The position numbers and the translations under genes are program-made. 64,000 nt of DNA from Cyanobacterium stanieri PCC 7202 (GTDB lineage: Bacteria; Cyanobacteriota; Cyanobacteriia; Cyanobacteriales; Cyanobacteriaceae): contig CP003940.1 of NCBI GenBank assembly GCA_000317655.1, forward strand, positions 2,923,547-2,987,546, read 5' to 3'. Positions 56,448 through 64,000 of this stretch are shown piece by piece (the first letter of the stretch is position 1; the number at the start of each line of letters is the position of its first letter). The notes under the pieces are model-generated. The model was given only the letters and a program-made list of their open reading frames with translations, did not search any database and was not told the origin of the DNA.

Positions 56448-56530
56448 GTTCCCCCCTTACCAAGGGGGGCTAGGGGGGATCTTATGGCGTTAGTTGATCC
56501 CCCTAAATCCCCCTTAACAAGGGGGACTTG
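56448..56530. repeat. Palindromic repeat, copy 4
   Basis: Same unit, 132 bases after copy 3 with the same GGTGGTGTGGTGG/GCTTATGGTTAATATTACTC spacer. Confidence 0.9.
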
Positions 56531-56603
56531 TTATTTGAGGTGGTGTGGTGGGAGTGGAGGTGCTGAGGTGGGATTTGTGTAAAGTGCGATCGCACTTTAA
56601 TAA

Positions 56604-56934
56604 TCAAAATTGAGGTTTGATGTATGTATTCCAAATAGTGAGAACATTTTGCACATCTTGAGGGTGAATATGACCAATTTTTGCTATTAAAAGTGATTGT
56701 TCGAGAGAGTCTAGCCTAGATAAGCGTACCGTAGAGGGAACTTGTAACAAGATTTATGGTAATAGTTCTAGGTTTAGCAGAGGTGACAACAGCAACGATA
56801 ACGTCTTCTCCGTCAGTCCAAAGGACTAATATGGGTCTTTTCTTGCTACCCAATCCATTGGTAAAGGTAATATTGGCTACCCAAAAATCTCCTGCTTCAA
56901 TACTCGTCATATAATCCCTCATCTTCAGAGGCAT
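56604..56934 (-). pseudogene. MazF/PemK-type toxin, frameshifted
   Basis: The N-terminal 52 residues (IEAGDFWVANITFTNGLGSK, then RPILVLWTDGEDVIVAVVTS) are MazF. The frame then stops after 72 residues. In the +1 frame the reading continues as VPSTVRLSRLDSLEQSLLIAKIGHI and on to NTYIKPQF, ending TGA at 56604, which is the conserved MazF C-terminal half. Residues around TITINL look shortened relative to relatives, so a small out-of-frame deletion near base 56740 is the likely cause. The start overlaps its antitoxin gene by 38 bases. Confidence 0.82.
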
Positions 56935-57091
56935 AACCGTTTAAAAATGATTGATGGTTACGTTCAGGAGTATGATTTTGGATTAAGTCTTCTATTATTT
57001 GAATTTTATATTCTTTACCTTTGCTCAAGGTAATATTTGTTTTCGGTTTCAACACTTCTCCATCGTAAATTACAGTTATTAGTTGAGCCAT
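56897..57091 (-). CDS. DUF104-type antitoxin
   Basis: The 64-residue protein begins MAQLITVIYDGEVLKPKTNI, the AbrB/DUF104-like beta fold that serves as an antitoxin domain. Its C-terminal tail (FLNGYASEDEGLYDEY) is typical of MazF-neutralising segments. It lies immediately upstream of the frameshifted toxin gene, overlapping it. With the toxin broken it may be a relic. Confidence 0.72.
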   Translation of the reverse strand: MAQLITVIYDGEVLKPKTNITLSKGKEYKIQIIEDLIQNHTPERNHQSFLNGYASEDEGLYDEY

Positions 57092-57205
57092 AATTATATG
57101 TTTTAAGTATGTGTTCTTATTTTAGCAAATACATTGGCAGGAGCAAGGTGCGTTAAGGTGCGATTTGTGTAAGGTGCGATCGCCCTTACGGTTAATATTA
57201 CTCTT

Positions 57206-57288
57206 GTTCCCCCCTTACAAAGGGGGGCTAGGGGGGATCTTATGGCGTTAGGGGATCCCCCTAAATCCCCCTTAATAAGGGGGACTTG
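57206..57288. repeat. Palindromic repeat, copy 5
   Basis: Same unit as copies 1-4, with AAGGGGGG arms around TTAC. Confidence 0.9.
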
Positions 57289-57335
57289 TGGTTTGAGGTG
57301 GTGTGGTGGAGGTGCTTACGGTTAATATTACTCTT

Positions 57336-57415
57336 GTTCCCCCCTTACAAAGGGGGGCTAGGGGGGATCTCGTGGCGTTAGGATCCCCCTAAATCCCCCT
57401 TAACAAGGGGGACTT
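57336..57415. repeat. Palindromic repeat, copy 6
   Basis: Same unit, 130 bases after copy 5 with the shared spacer. Confidence 0.9.
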
Positions 57416-57490
57416 TGTGGTTTGAGGTGGTGCGGTGAGGGGTAGCGTGTGTTAAGGTGCGATCGTGAAATGGGCTGATGCAGGATAATA

Positions 57491-57754
57491 ATGAGAAAAT
57501 TTGAGTTTGACATCAAGAAAAGTAAGACTAATAAGGAAAAACATGGTATTGATTTCCATGAGGCTCAATTTCTTTGGTCAGATGTGAGGAGGATTGAGAT
57601 TGAGGCTAAATCAGAGGATGAACCTCGTACAATGGTTATAGGAAAGATAAAAGGCAAACATTGGACTGCCATAATGACTTATCGGGGTGATAGGGTTAGG
57701 ATTATTTCGGTAAGACGTTCAAAAACAAAGGAGGTTAATTTATATGAAGGCTAA
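57491..57754 (+). CDS. brnT: BrnT family toxin
   Basis: The 87-residue protein matches BrnT, a small ribonuclease toxin with a RelE-like fold. FEFDIKKSKTNKEKHGIDFHEA is the family start. WTAIMTYRGDRVRIISVRRSKTKE carries the conserved Arg/Asp/Arg-Arg catalytic cluster. It overlaps the brnA start by 11 bases. The open frame is intact, so toxicity is plausible. Confidence 0.88.
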   Translation: MRKFEFDIKKSKTNKEKHGIDFHEAQFLWSDVRRIEIEAKSEDEPRTMVIGKIKGKHWTAIMTYRGDRVRIISVRRSKTKEVNLYEG

Positions 57755-57968
57755 GGAGTTAGACTTATTATTTGATAATGGGGAAGATGTATTGGAATAT
57801 TTTGATCTTGATTCTTTGAAGCGTCCGGGTTTGGAAATGGATGCTATGCAAATTAGTTTTCCTCATTGGATGATGGAGGCGATGGAAAAGGAAGCTGAAA
57901 GGATGGGTGTTGATATTCAGTCGGTAATTAAGATGTGGATTACTCAACGGTTGGATGCGATGGGTTAA
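57744..57968 (+). CDS. brnA: BrnA family antitoxin
   Basis: The 74-residue protein is a ribbon-helix-helix (CopG-like) antitoxin: FDLDSLKRPGLEMDAMQISF, then HWMMEAMEKEAERMGVDIQSVI forms the RHH fold. BrnA both neutralises BrnT and represses the operon. It overlaps brnT, as expected for this pair. Repeat copy 7 starts 18 bases after its stop. Confidence 0.85.
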   Translation: MKAKELDLLFDNGEDVLEYFDLDSLKRPGLEMDAMQISFPHWMMEAMEKEAERMGVDIQSVIKMWITQRLDAMG

Positions 57969-57986
57969 GATGCTCTGGTGCATTTT

Positions 57987-58044
57987 GTTCCCCCCCTTAC
58001 AAAGGGGGGCTAGGGAGGATCTCATGGCGTTAGGGGATTTAGGG
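57987..58044. repeat. Palindromic repeat, copy 7 (partial)
   Basis: GTTCCCCCCCTTACAAAGGGGGGCTAGGGAGGATC is present but the second half is missing. Confidence 0.8.
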
Positions 58045-58048
58045 ATAA

Positions 58049-58615
58049 TCACCTCAACACACCATAACGACAATCCCTCAACCATCGCCTTACAGCCTCA
58101 CCCATTACTCCCGAAGTAGTATCAATAGGAGGAGAAATCACCTCACTCTGTGCAACCTCTCCAAATCTGGTTAACAACATTACCATCTCCCATCCTCCCC
58201 TATCAGTGGGGGTTAACAATAACCAGTGGTAATTTTGGGTTTCTTCTAGTCTTCTATCACTCAAATAATGTCTTTCTAAGGTGGTAAAAAACACTTGCTT
58301 TATTTCTGATGGTTTATTACTGCCATAACTACGGTTAGATAAGGGTAACTCCTCAAATTCAGGTTGTCCAGCAGTGACTATATATATGGGCATCATTGCA
58401 GAATTTCTTTCCCTTCTGCGGGATGTTTGAATTACTCGATTGCCATAATCACCAATATCTGCCACTAATTTGCTACTTAATTCTGTTATTTCTCCCACAC
58501 ATTTATTATCTGTAGAAATCAAATCTTGAGCTTCAGTTTTTCTCCACAAAAAAAGGCTCCCAATACTAATTAAAAAAAATACAATTACCTTAGTTAAATA
58601 TCTATTTTTTATCAT
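58049..58615 (-). CDS. Exported hypothetical protein
   Basis: The 188-residue protein has an N-terminal signal or anchor (residues 8-25) and a mature part with SSKLVADIGDYGNRVIQTSRRR, then EELPLSNRSYGSNKPSEIKQVFFTTLERHYL and late RRWLRDCRYGVLR. It resembles conserved cyanobacterial exported proteins of unknown function. No motif identifies a catalytic role. It lies between the island and the pcrA gene. Confidence 0.6.
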   Translation of the reverse strand: MIKNRYLTKVIVFFLISIGSLFLWRKTEAQDLISTDNKCVGEITELSSKLVADIGDYGNRVIQTSRRRERNSAMMPIYIVTAGQPEFEELPLSNRSYGSNKPSEIKQVFFTTLERHYLSDRRLEETQNYHWLLLTPTDRGGWEMVMLLTRFGEVAQSEVISPPIDTTSGVMGEAVRRWLRDCRYGVLR

Positions 58616-58674
58616 TAGGATACATAGCCACTGTTATAATTAGATCGTATCAAATTCTAACAGCTAATTTTTGG

Positions 58675-60999
58675 ATGACTTCTAACTCTGACTTTCTCGA
58701 ACATCTTAACTCTGCTCAACGTACAGCCGTAGAACACTTCAATGGACCTCTGTTAGTAGTTGCAGGGGCAGGTTCTGGAAAAACTAGAGCTTTAACCTAT
58801 CGTATCGCAAATTTAATCAAAACCCATCAAGTATCCCCAGAAAATATCCTCGCTGTTACCTTTACCAACAAAGCAGCGAAGGAAATGAAGGAAAGGATTG
58901 AGGTAATTTTTGCCCAAGAGATGGCACACAGAAAGCATCAACAAAAGTTAGAATCTTTACCTGAGTTAGAACAAAAAAATATTAGATCAAAGGTTTATCG
59001 TGGCACTATCAAACCCCTTTGGGTGGGTACATTTCATAGTCTTTGTGCCAGAATTTTACGATTTGATATTAATAAATATCAGGATGAAAAAGGTAGAAAA
59101 TGGGAAAGAAATTTTACTATTCTTGATGAGTCTGATGTGCAAAGTTTGGTCAAGCAAATTGTGACTAAAAAGCTCAATTTAGATGATAAAAAGTTTGATC
59201 CCAAAAAAATGCGTTATGGCATTAGTAATGCCAAAAATTTGGGTTTATCTCCTTCTCAATATGCTATCGAAAGACCTGATTATCGAGGAAGAGTTTTGGC
59301 AGAAATTTATGAAGAATACCAAAATGAATTGGCAAAAAATAATGCCCTTGATTTTGATGATTTATTGTTAATTCCTGTACGTATTTTTCAACAAAATGAA
59401 TCAATTTTGGGTTATTGGCATCAACAATTTAGACATATTTTGGTAGATGAATATCAAGATACTAATCAAATTCAGTATCAATTAATTCAACTTTTAGCTA
59501 CTAATAATGAGCCCAATAAAAAGCATTGGGATTGGAAAAATAGATCTATATTTGTGGTAGGTGATGCGGATCAATCTATCTACTCTTTCCGCATGGCAGA
59601 TTTTACTATTTTGCTTAATTTTCAGCAGGATTTTGGGGATGGTTTACCTGATGATGATACTCGTACTATGGTTAAGTTGGAGGAAAATTATCGCTCTCGA
59701 GAAAATATTTTACAAGCGGCTAATTTTTTGATTGAAAATAATAGTCAGAGGATTGATAAGGTATTACGCCCAACCCGTGGGGAAGGGGAAGCGATTTTCT
59801 GTTATCGGGGAAATAATGAGAGGGAAGAGGCTTCTTTTGTGGTACGAAAAATTGAAAGTATGGTCAAACAAAATCCTGATTTAGATTGGGGTAAGTTTGC
59901 TATTTTGTACCGTATTAATTCTCAATCGAGGGCGTTTGAGGATGAATTAATTAGGCGTAATATTCCTTACAATATTGTGGGGGGTTTTAAGTTCTATGAA
60001 AGGAAGGAAATTAAGGATGCTTTGGCATATTTAAAGTTAATTGTTAATCCTGCGGATACGGTGAGCTTATTAAGGATAATTAATACTCCGAAAAGGGGCA
60101 TCGGTAAAACCACTACGGAAAATTTAATTACGGCTTCTCAGGAGTTGAATGTGCCTCTGTGGGAAATAATCAGTGATCAAACTTCGGTAAATACCATCGC
60201 AGGAAGGGCGGCAAAAAGAATTACTCAGTTTGCTAATTTAATCAGTGATTGTCAGGAGAGGGTAAAGGATACCCCCGCAGTGGAGATTTTACAGGAGGTG
60301 TTAGATATTTCTGGTTATTTGGATGATTTGAAGCAACAAGGCACTGATGAAGCGGAAAACAGACAGGAAAACCTTAATGAGTTATTGAATGCCATGATGC
60401 AGTTTCAGGAGGATAATGAGGATAGTAGTTTAGAAGGTTTCTTGAGTAGTGCTTCTCTGGCATCTGATTTGGATAATTTGGATGAGGGTGATTCGGCGGT
60501 TTCTCTGATGACTCTGCATTCTGCGAAGGGTTTGGAGTTTCCTGTGGTGTTTTTAGTGGGTTTTGAACAGGGTTTGTTACCCCATAACCGTAGTTTAAAT
60601 GATCCTTTGGATTTGGAGGAAGAAAGACGCTTGTGTTATGTAGGTATCACAAGGGCAAAAGAACAGTTATTCCTCACCCATGCCCGAGAGCGTTATTCTT
60701 GGGGTAGTGTAGATTATTGTGCGCCTTCGCAGTTTTTGGCTGAGTTGCCCAAAGATTTGATTTCGACTAATTTAAAGCCTAGTTATGCGGTGGGTGATAT
60801 AGTTACGGAGGAGAAGAAGGAAAAACCAAAGTGTTCTGAAAATTGGCAGGAGGGCGATCGCCTGTACCACCCCACATTTGGAACAGGAGTAGTGACCCAT
60901 ATTTTAGGATTGGGTAAAAAACATACCATTGTAGTTAACTTTGAAGTAGGAAGGAAAATTATAAATCCTAGCCACACCAAAGTATCGAAGTTGAATTAA
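58675..60999 (+). CDS. pcrA: PcrA/UvrD-type DNA helicase
   Basis: The 774-residue superfamily 1A helicase shows Q motif LNSAQRTAVEH, motif I GAGSGKTRALTYR, Ia FTNKAAKEMKERI, II ILVDEYQDTNQIQYQL, III VGDADQSIYSFRMA, IV EENYRSRENIL, V LMTLHSAKGLEFPVVF and VI YVGITRAKEQLFLTHA. It unwinds DNA in excision repair and rolling-circle replication. The C-terminal YHPTFGTGVV motif is a UvrD/PcrA Tudor-like domain. It overlaps the convergent orthocaspase gene by four bases. Confidence 0.96.
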   Translation: MTSNSDFLEHLNSAQRTAVEHFNGPLLVVAGAGSGKTRALTYRIANLIKTHQVSPENILAVTFTNKAAKEMKERIEVIFAQEMAHRKHQQKLESLPELEQKNIRSKVYRGTIKPLWVGTFHSLCARILRFDINKYQDEKGRKWERNFTILDESDVQSLVKQIVTKKLNLDDKKFDPKKMRYGISNAKNLGLSPSQYAIERPDYRGRVLAEIYEEYQNELAKNNALDFDDLLLIPVRIFQQNESILGYWHQQFRHILVDEYQDTNQIQYQLIQLLATNNEPNKKHWDWKNRSIFVVGDADQSIYSFRMADFTILLNFQQDFGDGLPDDDTRTMVKLEENYRSRENILQAANFLIENNSQRIDKVLRPTRGEGEAIFCYRGNNEREEASFVVRKIESMVKQNPDLDWGKFAILYRINSQSRAFEDELIRRNIPYNIVGGFKFYERKEIKDALAYLKLIVNPADTVSLLRIINTPKRGIGKTTTENLITASQELNVPLWEIISDQTSVNTIAGRAAKRITQFANLISDCQERVKDTPAVEILQEVLDISGYLDDLKQQGTDEAENRQENLNELLNAMMQFQEDNEDSSLEGFLSSASLASDLDNLDEGDSAVSLMTLHSAKGLEFPVVFLVGFEQGLLPHNRSLNDPLDLEEERRLCYVGITRAKEQLFLTHARERYSWGSVDYCAPSQFLAELPKDLISTNLKPSYAVGDIVTEEKKEKPKCSENWQEGDRLYHPTFGTGVVTHILGLGKKHTIVVNFEVGRKIINPSHTKVSKLN

Positions 61000-62444
61000 A
61001 AACCACGACGATAAAAATGTAAACGCCCTAAGCCTAAATTCATCCCAATGGTGTCAGTACCCACGGGAAAAGCATGGGTAGTAAACTGAAATATACCTGC
61101 AAAATTAGGATTGCGATAAGGTTTGAGGGCGATGGTAACTTGATTATTATCACCAATGGGGGAATCAAAATAAATTTCAATCACATTGGAATTTTCCCCT
61201 TGTTCAATGGTAATAGGAATAGCCCCTTGGCGATCGCGCCTAGTACCAAAAAACGCCTCAGTGCTTCCTAAATCAAACTCAATATTTTCCACCCCCGGCT
61301 GTTGTTCAATAGTCACCTTACCCAAAGCAGGAAAAGACTGCTCAGGAATATCCAAAGTAACATAATAAGTTGGACTAGGATGACGAATAATATTATGGGG
61401 AGTACTAAAATCTAGTAAACGAGGAGGAGACTGGGTAAAACGGTTAACATTTCCTGCCCTTGCCAAAGGTTGCTCAGAAATATTGTCCTCCCTCGGATTA
61501 CTACCATCCCGACTTTGAACCGTTTGATTTGTGCGAGGATTATCCCTATTAACATTCGCCGTAGTCGCCACTTGGGTAGGAGTTGAACCATCCCCATTAA
61601 AATAAAAATTCCCCACCACCGAAGAAGAAGTCCAAGGAATTTGACGACTATCAGTTTCTTGGGATACCTCTAGGCGCACCTGACTAAACATGGTTTCCAG
61701 ATTCTGATTTTCATTGGTCAAATTACTTAGTACCGCCGCCGTAAAAGTGCCATTACGCCCAATTCCATCCTCCGCCACATTTCCTGGCCCGGTGGCAAAA
61801 GCAATAAAAAGCCCTGTGGGATTAATTTGTACTGGTGCTAAACCCCGAGGAATTATGGAACGAAAATTACGAGCAAAAGGATTATCACGACAGGCATCTA
61901 AGATAACAATATTTATATCACTTTTTGCCTCCTCCATAGTAGCCAAAACCTTGCCCAAAGCAAAAGTTTCAAACTCAATCTCACTAGCCCTTCTTATATG
62001 AGCATCCACAGGAATTAAATAATTTTCTCCATTGTATTGGATACCATGACCTGCAAAATAAAATAACCCTGTTGCCCCCTCATCCAACTGATAATAAAAC
62101 CTTTCTAAGGCTTCATTCATTGCCCTTAAACTACTATCAGTGACTAAAATCACCTCAAAACCCAACTCTCCCAACTTTTGAGCCATATCCTCAGCATCAT
62201 TAACTGGATTTTGCAATATTCCAGCATATCGATAATCTGCATTACCAATGACTAAGGCAACTCTTTTTTGTTGTTCTTGTCTTTGGGCGATTAACTGATT
62301 CTCTATGCCTTGAAATGTCGAATATTGGTGACTGAAAAATAGATTATTTCTATAACTCTGTGCTTGGACAGGAGAAAAAGGGAGTAGGAAAACAAATCCT
62401 AATCCGAGGGTGATGGGAAGACGATAGCATTTTGATTTAACCAT
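60996..62444 (-). CDS. Orthocaspase (caspase-like peptidase C14)
   Basis: The 482-residue protein has a signal peptide ending PVQAQ (residue 29). A p20-like catalytic domain follows: RVALVIGNADYRYAGILQNP, LFYFAGHGIQYNGENYLIP with catalytic His, and IVILDACRDNPF with catalytic Cys. Both residues of the dyad are present, so it should be active, cutting after Arg or Lys as orthocaspases do. The C-terminal 170 residues are a beta-rich, exported domain of unknown role. Secretion is unusual enough to note. Confidence 0.85.
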   Translation of the reverse strand: MVKSKCYRLPITLGLGFVFLLPFSPVQAQSYRNNLFFSHQYSTFQGIENQLIAQRQEQQKRVALVIGNADYRYAGILQNPVNDAEDMAQKLGELGFEVILVTDSSLRAMNEALERFYYQLDEGATGLFYFAGHGIQYNGENYLIPVDAHIRRASEIEFETFALGKVLATMEEAKSDINIVILDACRDNPFARNFRSIIPRGLAPVQINPTGLFIAFATGPGNVAEDGIGRNGTFTAAVLSNLTNENQNLETMFSQVRLEVSQETDSRQIPWTSSSVVGNFYFNGDGSTPTQVATTANVNRDNPRTNQTVQSRDGSNPREDNISEQPLARAGNVNRFTQSPPRLLDFSTPHNIIRHPSPTYYVTLDIPEQSFPALGKVTIEQQPGVENIEFDLGSTEAFFGTRRDRQGAIPITIEQGENSNVIEIYFDSPIGDNNQVTIALKPYRNPNFAGIFQFTTHAFPVGTDTIGMNLGLGRLHFYRRGF

Positions 62445-62585
62445 GATTTTTATCTCCTAATGGAGATAAACTTATGTAACTTAGGCTAGTAACTCAATGA
62501 TAATCATCAATAAACAAAAACGACCATCCATTTTATATTGATTTACAAGAAAATTAACATTCCCGTCCACGAATATGATGATCTC

Positions 62586-62768
62586 CTATCGGGTGAGATA
62601 AGAAATCCCCACCAAAAAAGCCAGTAAGCCAACGGTAGTCAAGAAAAAGTGCTTAAGGGAAAGTCCTCCTTTATTAACCATATTACGCATGGCGAGTTTT
62701 ACATAACTGGGTTTTTCTTCGGTATTTTGAGGGTTTTTTTCCACGGATTCAGAGTTAGAATTAGTCAT
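62586..62768 (-). CDS. DUF3285 family membrane protein
   Basis: The 60-residue protein has a charged, Asn-rich N-terminus, then PSYVKLAMRNMVNKGGLSLK and one membrane helix (FLTTVGLLAFLVGISYLTR). The combination matches DUF3285, a small cyanobacterial membrane protein of unknown function. It lies 141 bases upstream of the orthocaspase start on the same strand. Confidence 0.75.
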   Translation of the reverse strand: MTNSNSESVEKNPQNTEEKPSYVKLAMRNMVNKGGLSLKHFFLTTVGLLAFLVGISYLTR

Positions 62769-63052
62769 GATAATTATCGGTTTACATATATATATTCTAA
62801 CCTCAGTTGGGGATAATAGTTGTCAGTAAGTGAGAGGGAACAGGTAAGACATAATAATTGTCCATTATCCATTGTTGACACCTTTACAAGTCTAAAAATG
62901 TTACCCGAACTCAAGTGACTCTAATATCAAGTTCGACGAATCAGTTATGAAAAGGAATCCTGTTTTACCCCCTAAATCCCCCAATTCTGGGGGACTTTCA
63001 TTATAACAATTTATCCGAACTTGATATAACTTGTGCAGGAATTTTCCTCCTC
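62769..63052. other. Intergenic region between DUF3285 and porin genes
   Basis: About 285 bases. A CCATTATCCATTG-type repeat remnant lies near 62860 and a short CCCCCTAAATCCCCCAATTCTGGGGGACTTTC hairpin lies at 62966-62998, related to the palindromic repeat. The motifs TCAAGTGACTCTAATATCAAG and ATCCGAACTTGATATAACTT face each other and may pair weakly. Confidence 0.5.
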
Positions 63053-63090
63053 AAAAAAATAGTAGCGATAAGTATAATATCGCCACTATT
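63053..63090 (-). terminator. Terminator of the porin gene
   Basis: On the minus strand AATAGTGGCGATA pairs with TATCGCTACTATT (one G-U) across a seven-base loop, followed by TTTTTTT, about 20 bases after the stop. Confidence 0.9.
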
Positions 63091-63111
63091 ATCAAAAATC
63101 GATCAATCAAC

Positions 63112-64000
63112 CTAGAAACTGAAAGTAGTACGTAAAGCGCCTACATAAACAGTGTCGTTACGGCTGTCATGGTTGGGGTTAAATACCGCATATAATCCGG
63201 GGGTAATGGTAATATTACGGTTGATGGGATAACGGTATTGTAGTTCAACAATGTAGGAGGTATCTCTTTCAAACTGAGAACGAGGAGGCATACCACCACC
63301 AAGAGAAAGCACAGCACCCTCTTTACCGACATCCACAAAGGAAAGGTTAGCTGCCCAGGTCCATAAATCTGCGTCGGTTCTAGCGGTGTTATTTACTCCA
63401 ACAACACCCACAGGATCTAAGTTATTGGCGGATACATAACCCCCAGAGGCAGCCAAGTTAACTCGGGGAGAAATGCGGAAGTTACCTTGTAAGCCAAAAC
63501 GATCAGCAGAGGTAGGACGACCGCCAAAGGGATTGGCACTATTAGCGCTACTGGTACCACCTGCAAGGTTTACAGAATTTTCGGTTTCGTAGGTACGAAG
63601 GTAGGAAAAGGCAAGGGCAAGGTTACGGGAGGGGGTAAAGCTCAACTGAGCACCTGCACTATATCCTCCGTTAAATAAACCACCACCACTTTGAGGATTA
63701 CTGGCATCATTGGCAAGATACAGAGCATTAAATTTAAGGCTATCGCTGAGTCGAATGTTGGCACCAACACCTGCACCTCCGGGGGCTCTGAGGGTGAGAG
63801 GATCTCTACGTAAAAATCTGGTTAGTGAGCCTGTGCTACCACTGGCGAGGAAAGGATTGTGAACATCAAAAATATTATCCACACCAAGGGCATTGGTTCC
63901 GATGTGAGCGGTAACAGCATCACCAACGGGGAAGCGATAGGCGAGGGTGTCAATTTCAAAGCTATTGCCTGTATTAGCATCATGCCCTAATCGCAACATA
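63112..64000 (-). CDS. Cyanobacterial outer-membrane porin (SomA/OprB-like), C-terminal part
   Basis: The frame is open to the window edge, leaving the last 295 or so residues of a beta-barrel porin. It shows alternating amphipathic strands (NLALAFSYLRTYETENSV, RVNLAASGGYVSANNLDPVG) and the characteristic C-terminal strand pattern ending in Phe (TVYVGALRTTFSF). Such porins pass inorganic ions or small sugars. The N-terminal SLH anchor lies outside the window. Confidence 0.85.
   Translation of the reverse strand, partial: MLRLGHDANTGNSFEIDTLAYRFPVGDAVTAHIGTNALGVDNIFDVHNPFLASGSTGSLTRFLRRDPLTLRAPGGAGVGANIRLSDSLKFNALYLANDASNPQSGGGLFNGGYSAGAQLSFTPSRNLALAFSYLRTYETENSVNLAGGTSSANSANPFGGRPTSADRFGLQGNFRISPRVNLAASGGYVSANNLDPVGVVGVNNTARTDADLWTWAANLSFVDVGKEGAVLSLGGGMPPRSQFERDTSYIVELQYRYPINRNITITPGLYAVFNPNHDSRNDTVYVGALRTTFSF

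Larger units (their letters stand above)
57092..57490. other. Intergenic region with repeat copies 5-6
   Basis: This is about 400 bases between the DUF104 and brnT starts, mostly occupied by repeat copies 5 and 6. Near-HIP1 segments AAGGTGCGATCGCCCTTA and AAGGTGCGATCGTGAAATG flank the repeats. Confidence 0.6.

Noticed and set aside
55580-56582. Short frames running through the palindromic repeats
   Set aside because: They consist of repeat sequence and G-rich spacer, appear in several versions, and lack ribosome sites.
55718-58044. CRISPR array
   Set aside because: The repeats are long palindromes with genes or conserved spacers between them; no regular short repeat-spacer pattern exists and no cas gene is nearby.

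Overview
The window is cyanobacterial chromosome. It carries photosystem genes (psaC, psaL, psaI, psbU, psbX), the iron-stress pair isiA/isiB, ycf66, many conserved cyanobacterial proteins of unknown function, and numerous GCGATCGC (HIP1) octamers. The AT-rich coding sequence and unicellular-type gene content suggest a Chroococcales-type lineage such as Cyanobacterium or Geminocystis; that placement is inference. I see no tRNA, rRNA, CRISPR array, complete insertion sequence or prophage.

Layout. 0-5 kb: the 3' end of purU, a 55-residue metallothionein behind an SmtB-type operator, a Zur-like Fur-family regulator, and a 1298-residue CheA-type hybrid kinase with tandem receiver domains. 5-16 kb: housekeeping genes (ispD, bioF, ppk1, psbU, a 1-Cys peroxiredoxin, plsX-fabH) with small conserved cyanobacterial proteins and a sugar-binding lipoprotein. 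16-23 kb: a GT4 glycosyltransferase, a TPR protein coupled to a lipoprotein, an orphan DppC-type permease and a transglutaminase-like protein. 23-30 kb: iron and photosystem I functions, namely flavodoxin behind a Fur box, isiA, sufB behind two SufR operators, and divergent psaL and psaI. 30-43 kb: ValRS carrying a membrane CAAD domain, ycf66, psbX, folB, argS, a GT39-like protein, a DciA-like protein, psaC and ridA. 42.6-50 kb: a MntA/HepT toxin-antitoxin pair, lepA, cobM, a CorC/HlyC-like transporter, then accessory genes (two Uma2 proteins, DUF433 with a decayed DUF5615). 50-55.6 kb: a decayed and an intact SPINDLY/OGT-type glycosyltransferase, then a two-pilin cluster with a membrane-anchored partner. 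55.6-58.1 kb: a repeat-rich accessory island in which a DUF559 endonuclease-like gene, a frameshifted MazF with its DUF104 antitoxin, and BrnT/BrnA each lie between copies of one palindromic repeat. 58-64 kb: PcrA/UvrD helicase, an orthocaspase, a DUF3285 protein and the 3' part of an outer-membrane porin.

Themes. Metal homeostasis recurs: a Zn/Cd metallothionein, Zur, a Fur-controlled flavodoxin/IsiA response, SufR-controlled Fe-S assembly, and photosystem I subunits that are major Fe-S users. The accessory material (toxin-antitoxin remnants, dispersed heptamer and palindromic repeats, a gutted glycosyltransferase) is concentrated between 42 and 58 kb. The least explained structure is the set of three tandem pairs of a roughly 130-bp repeat unit separating small defence-type gene cassettes.
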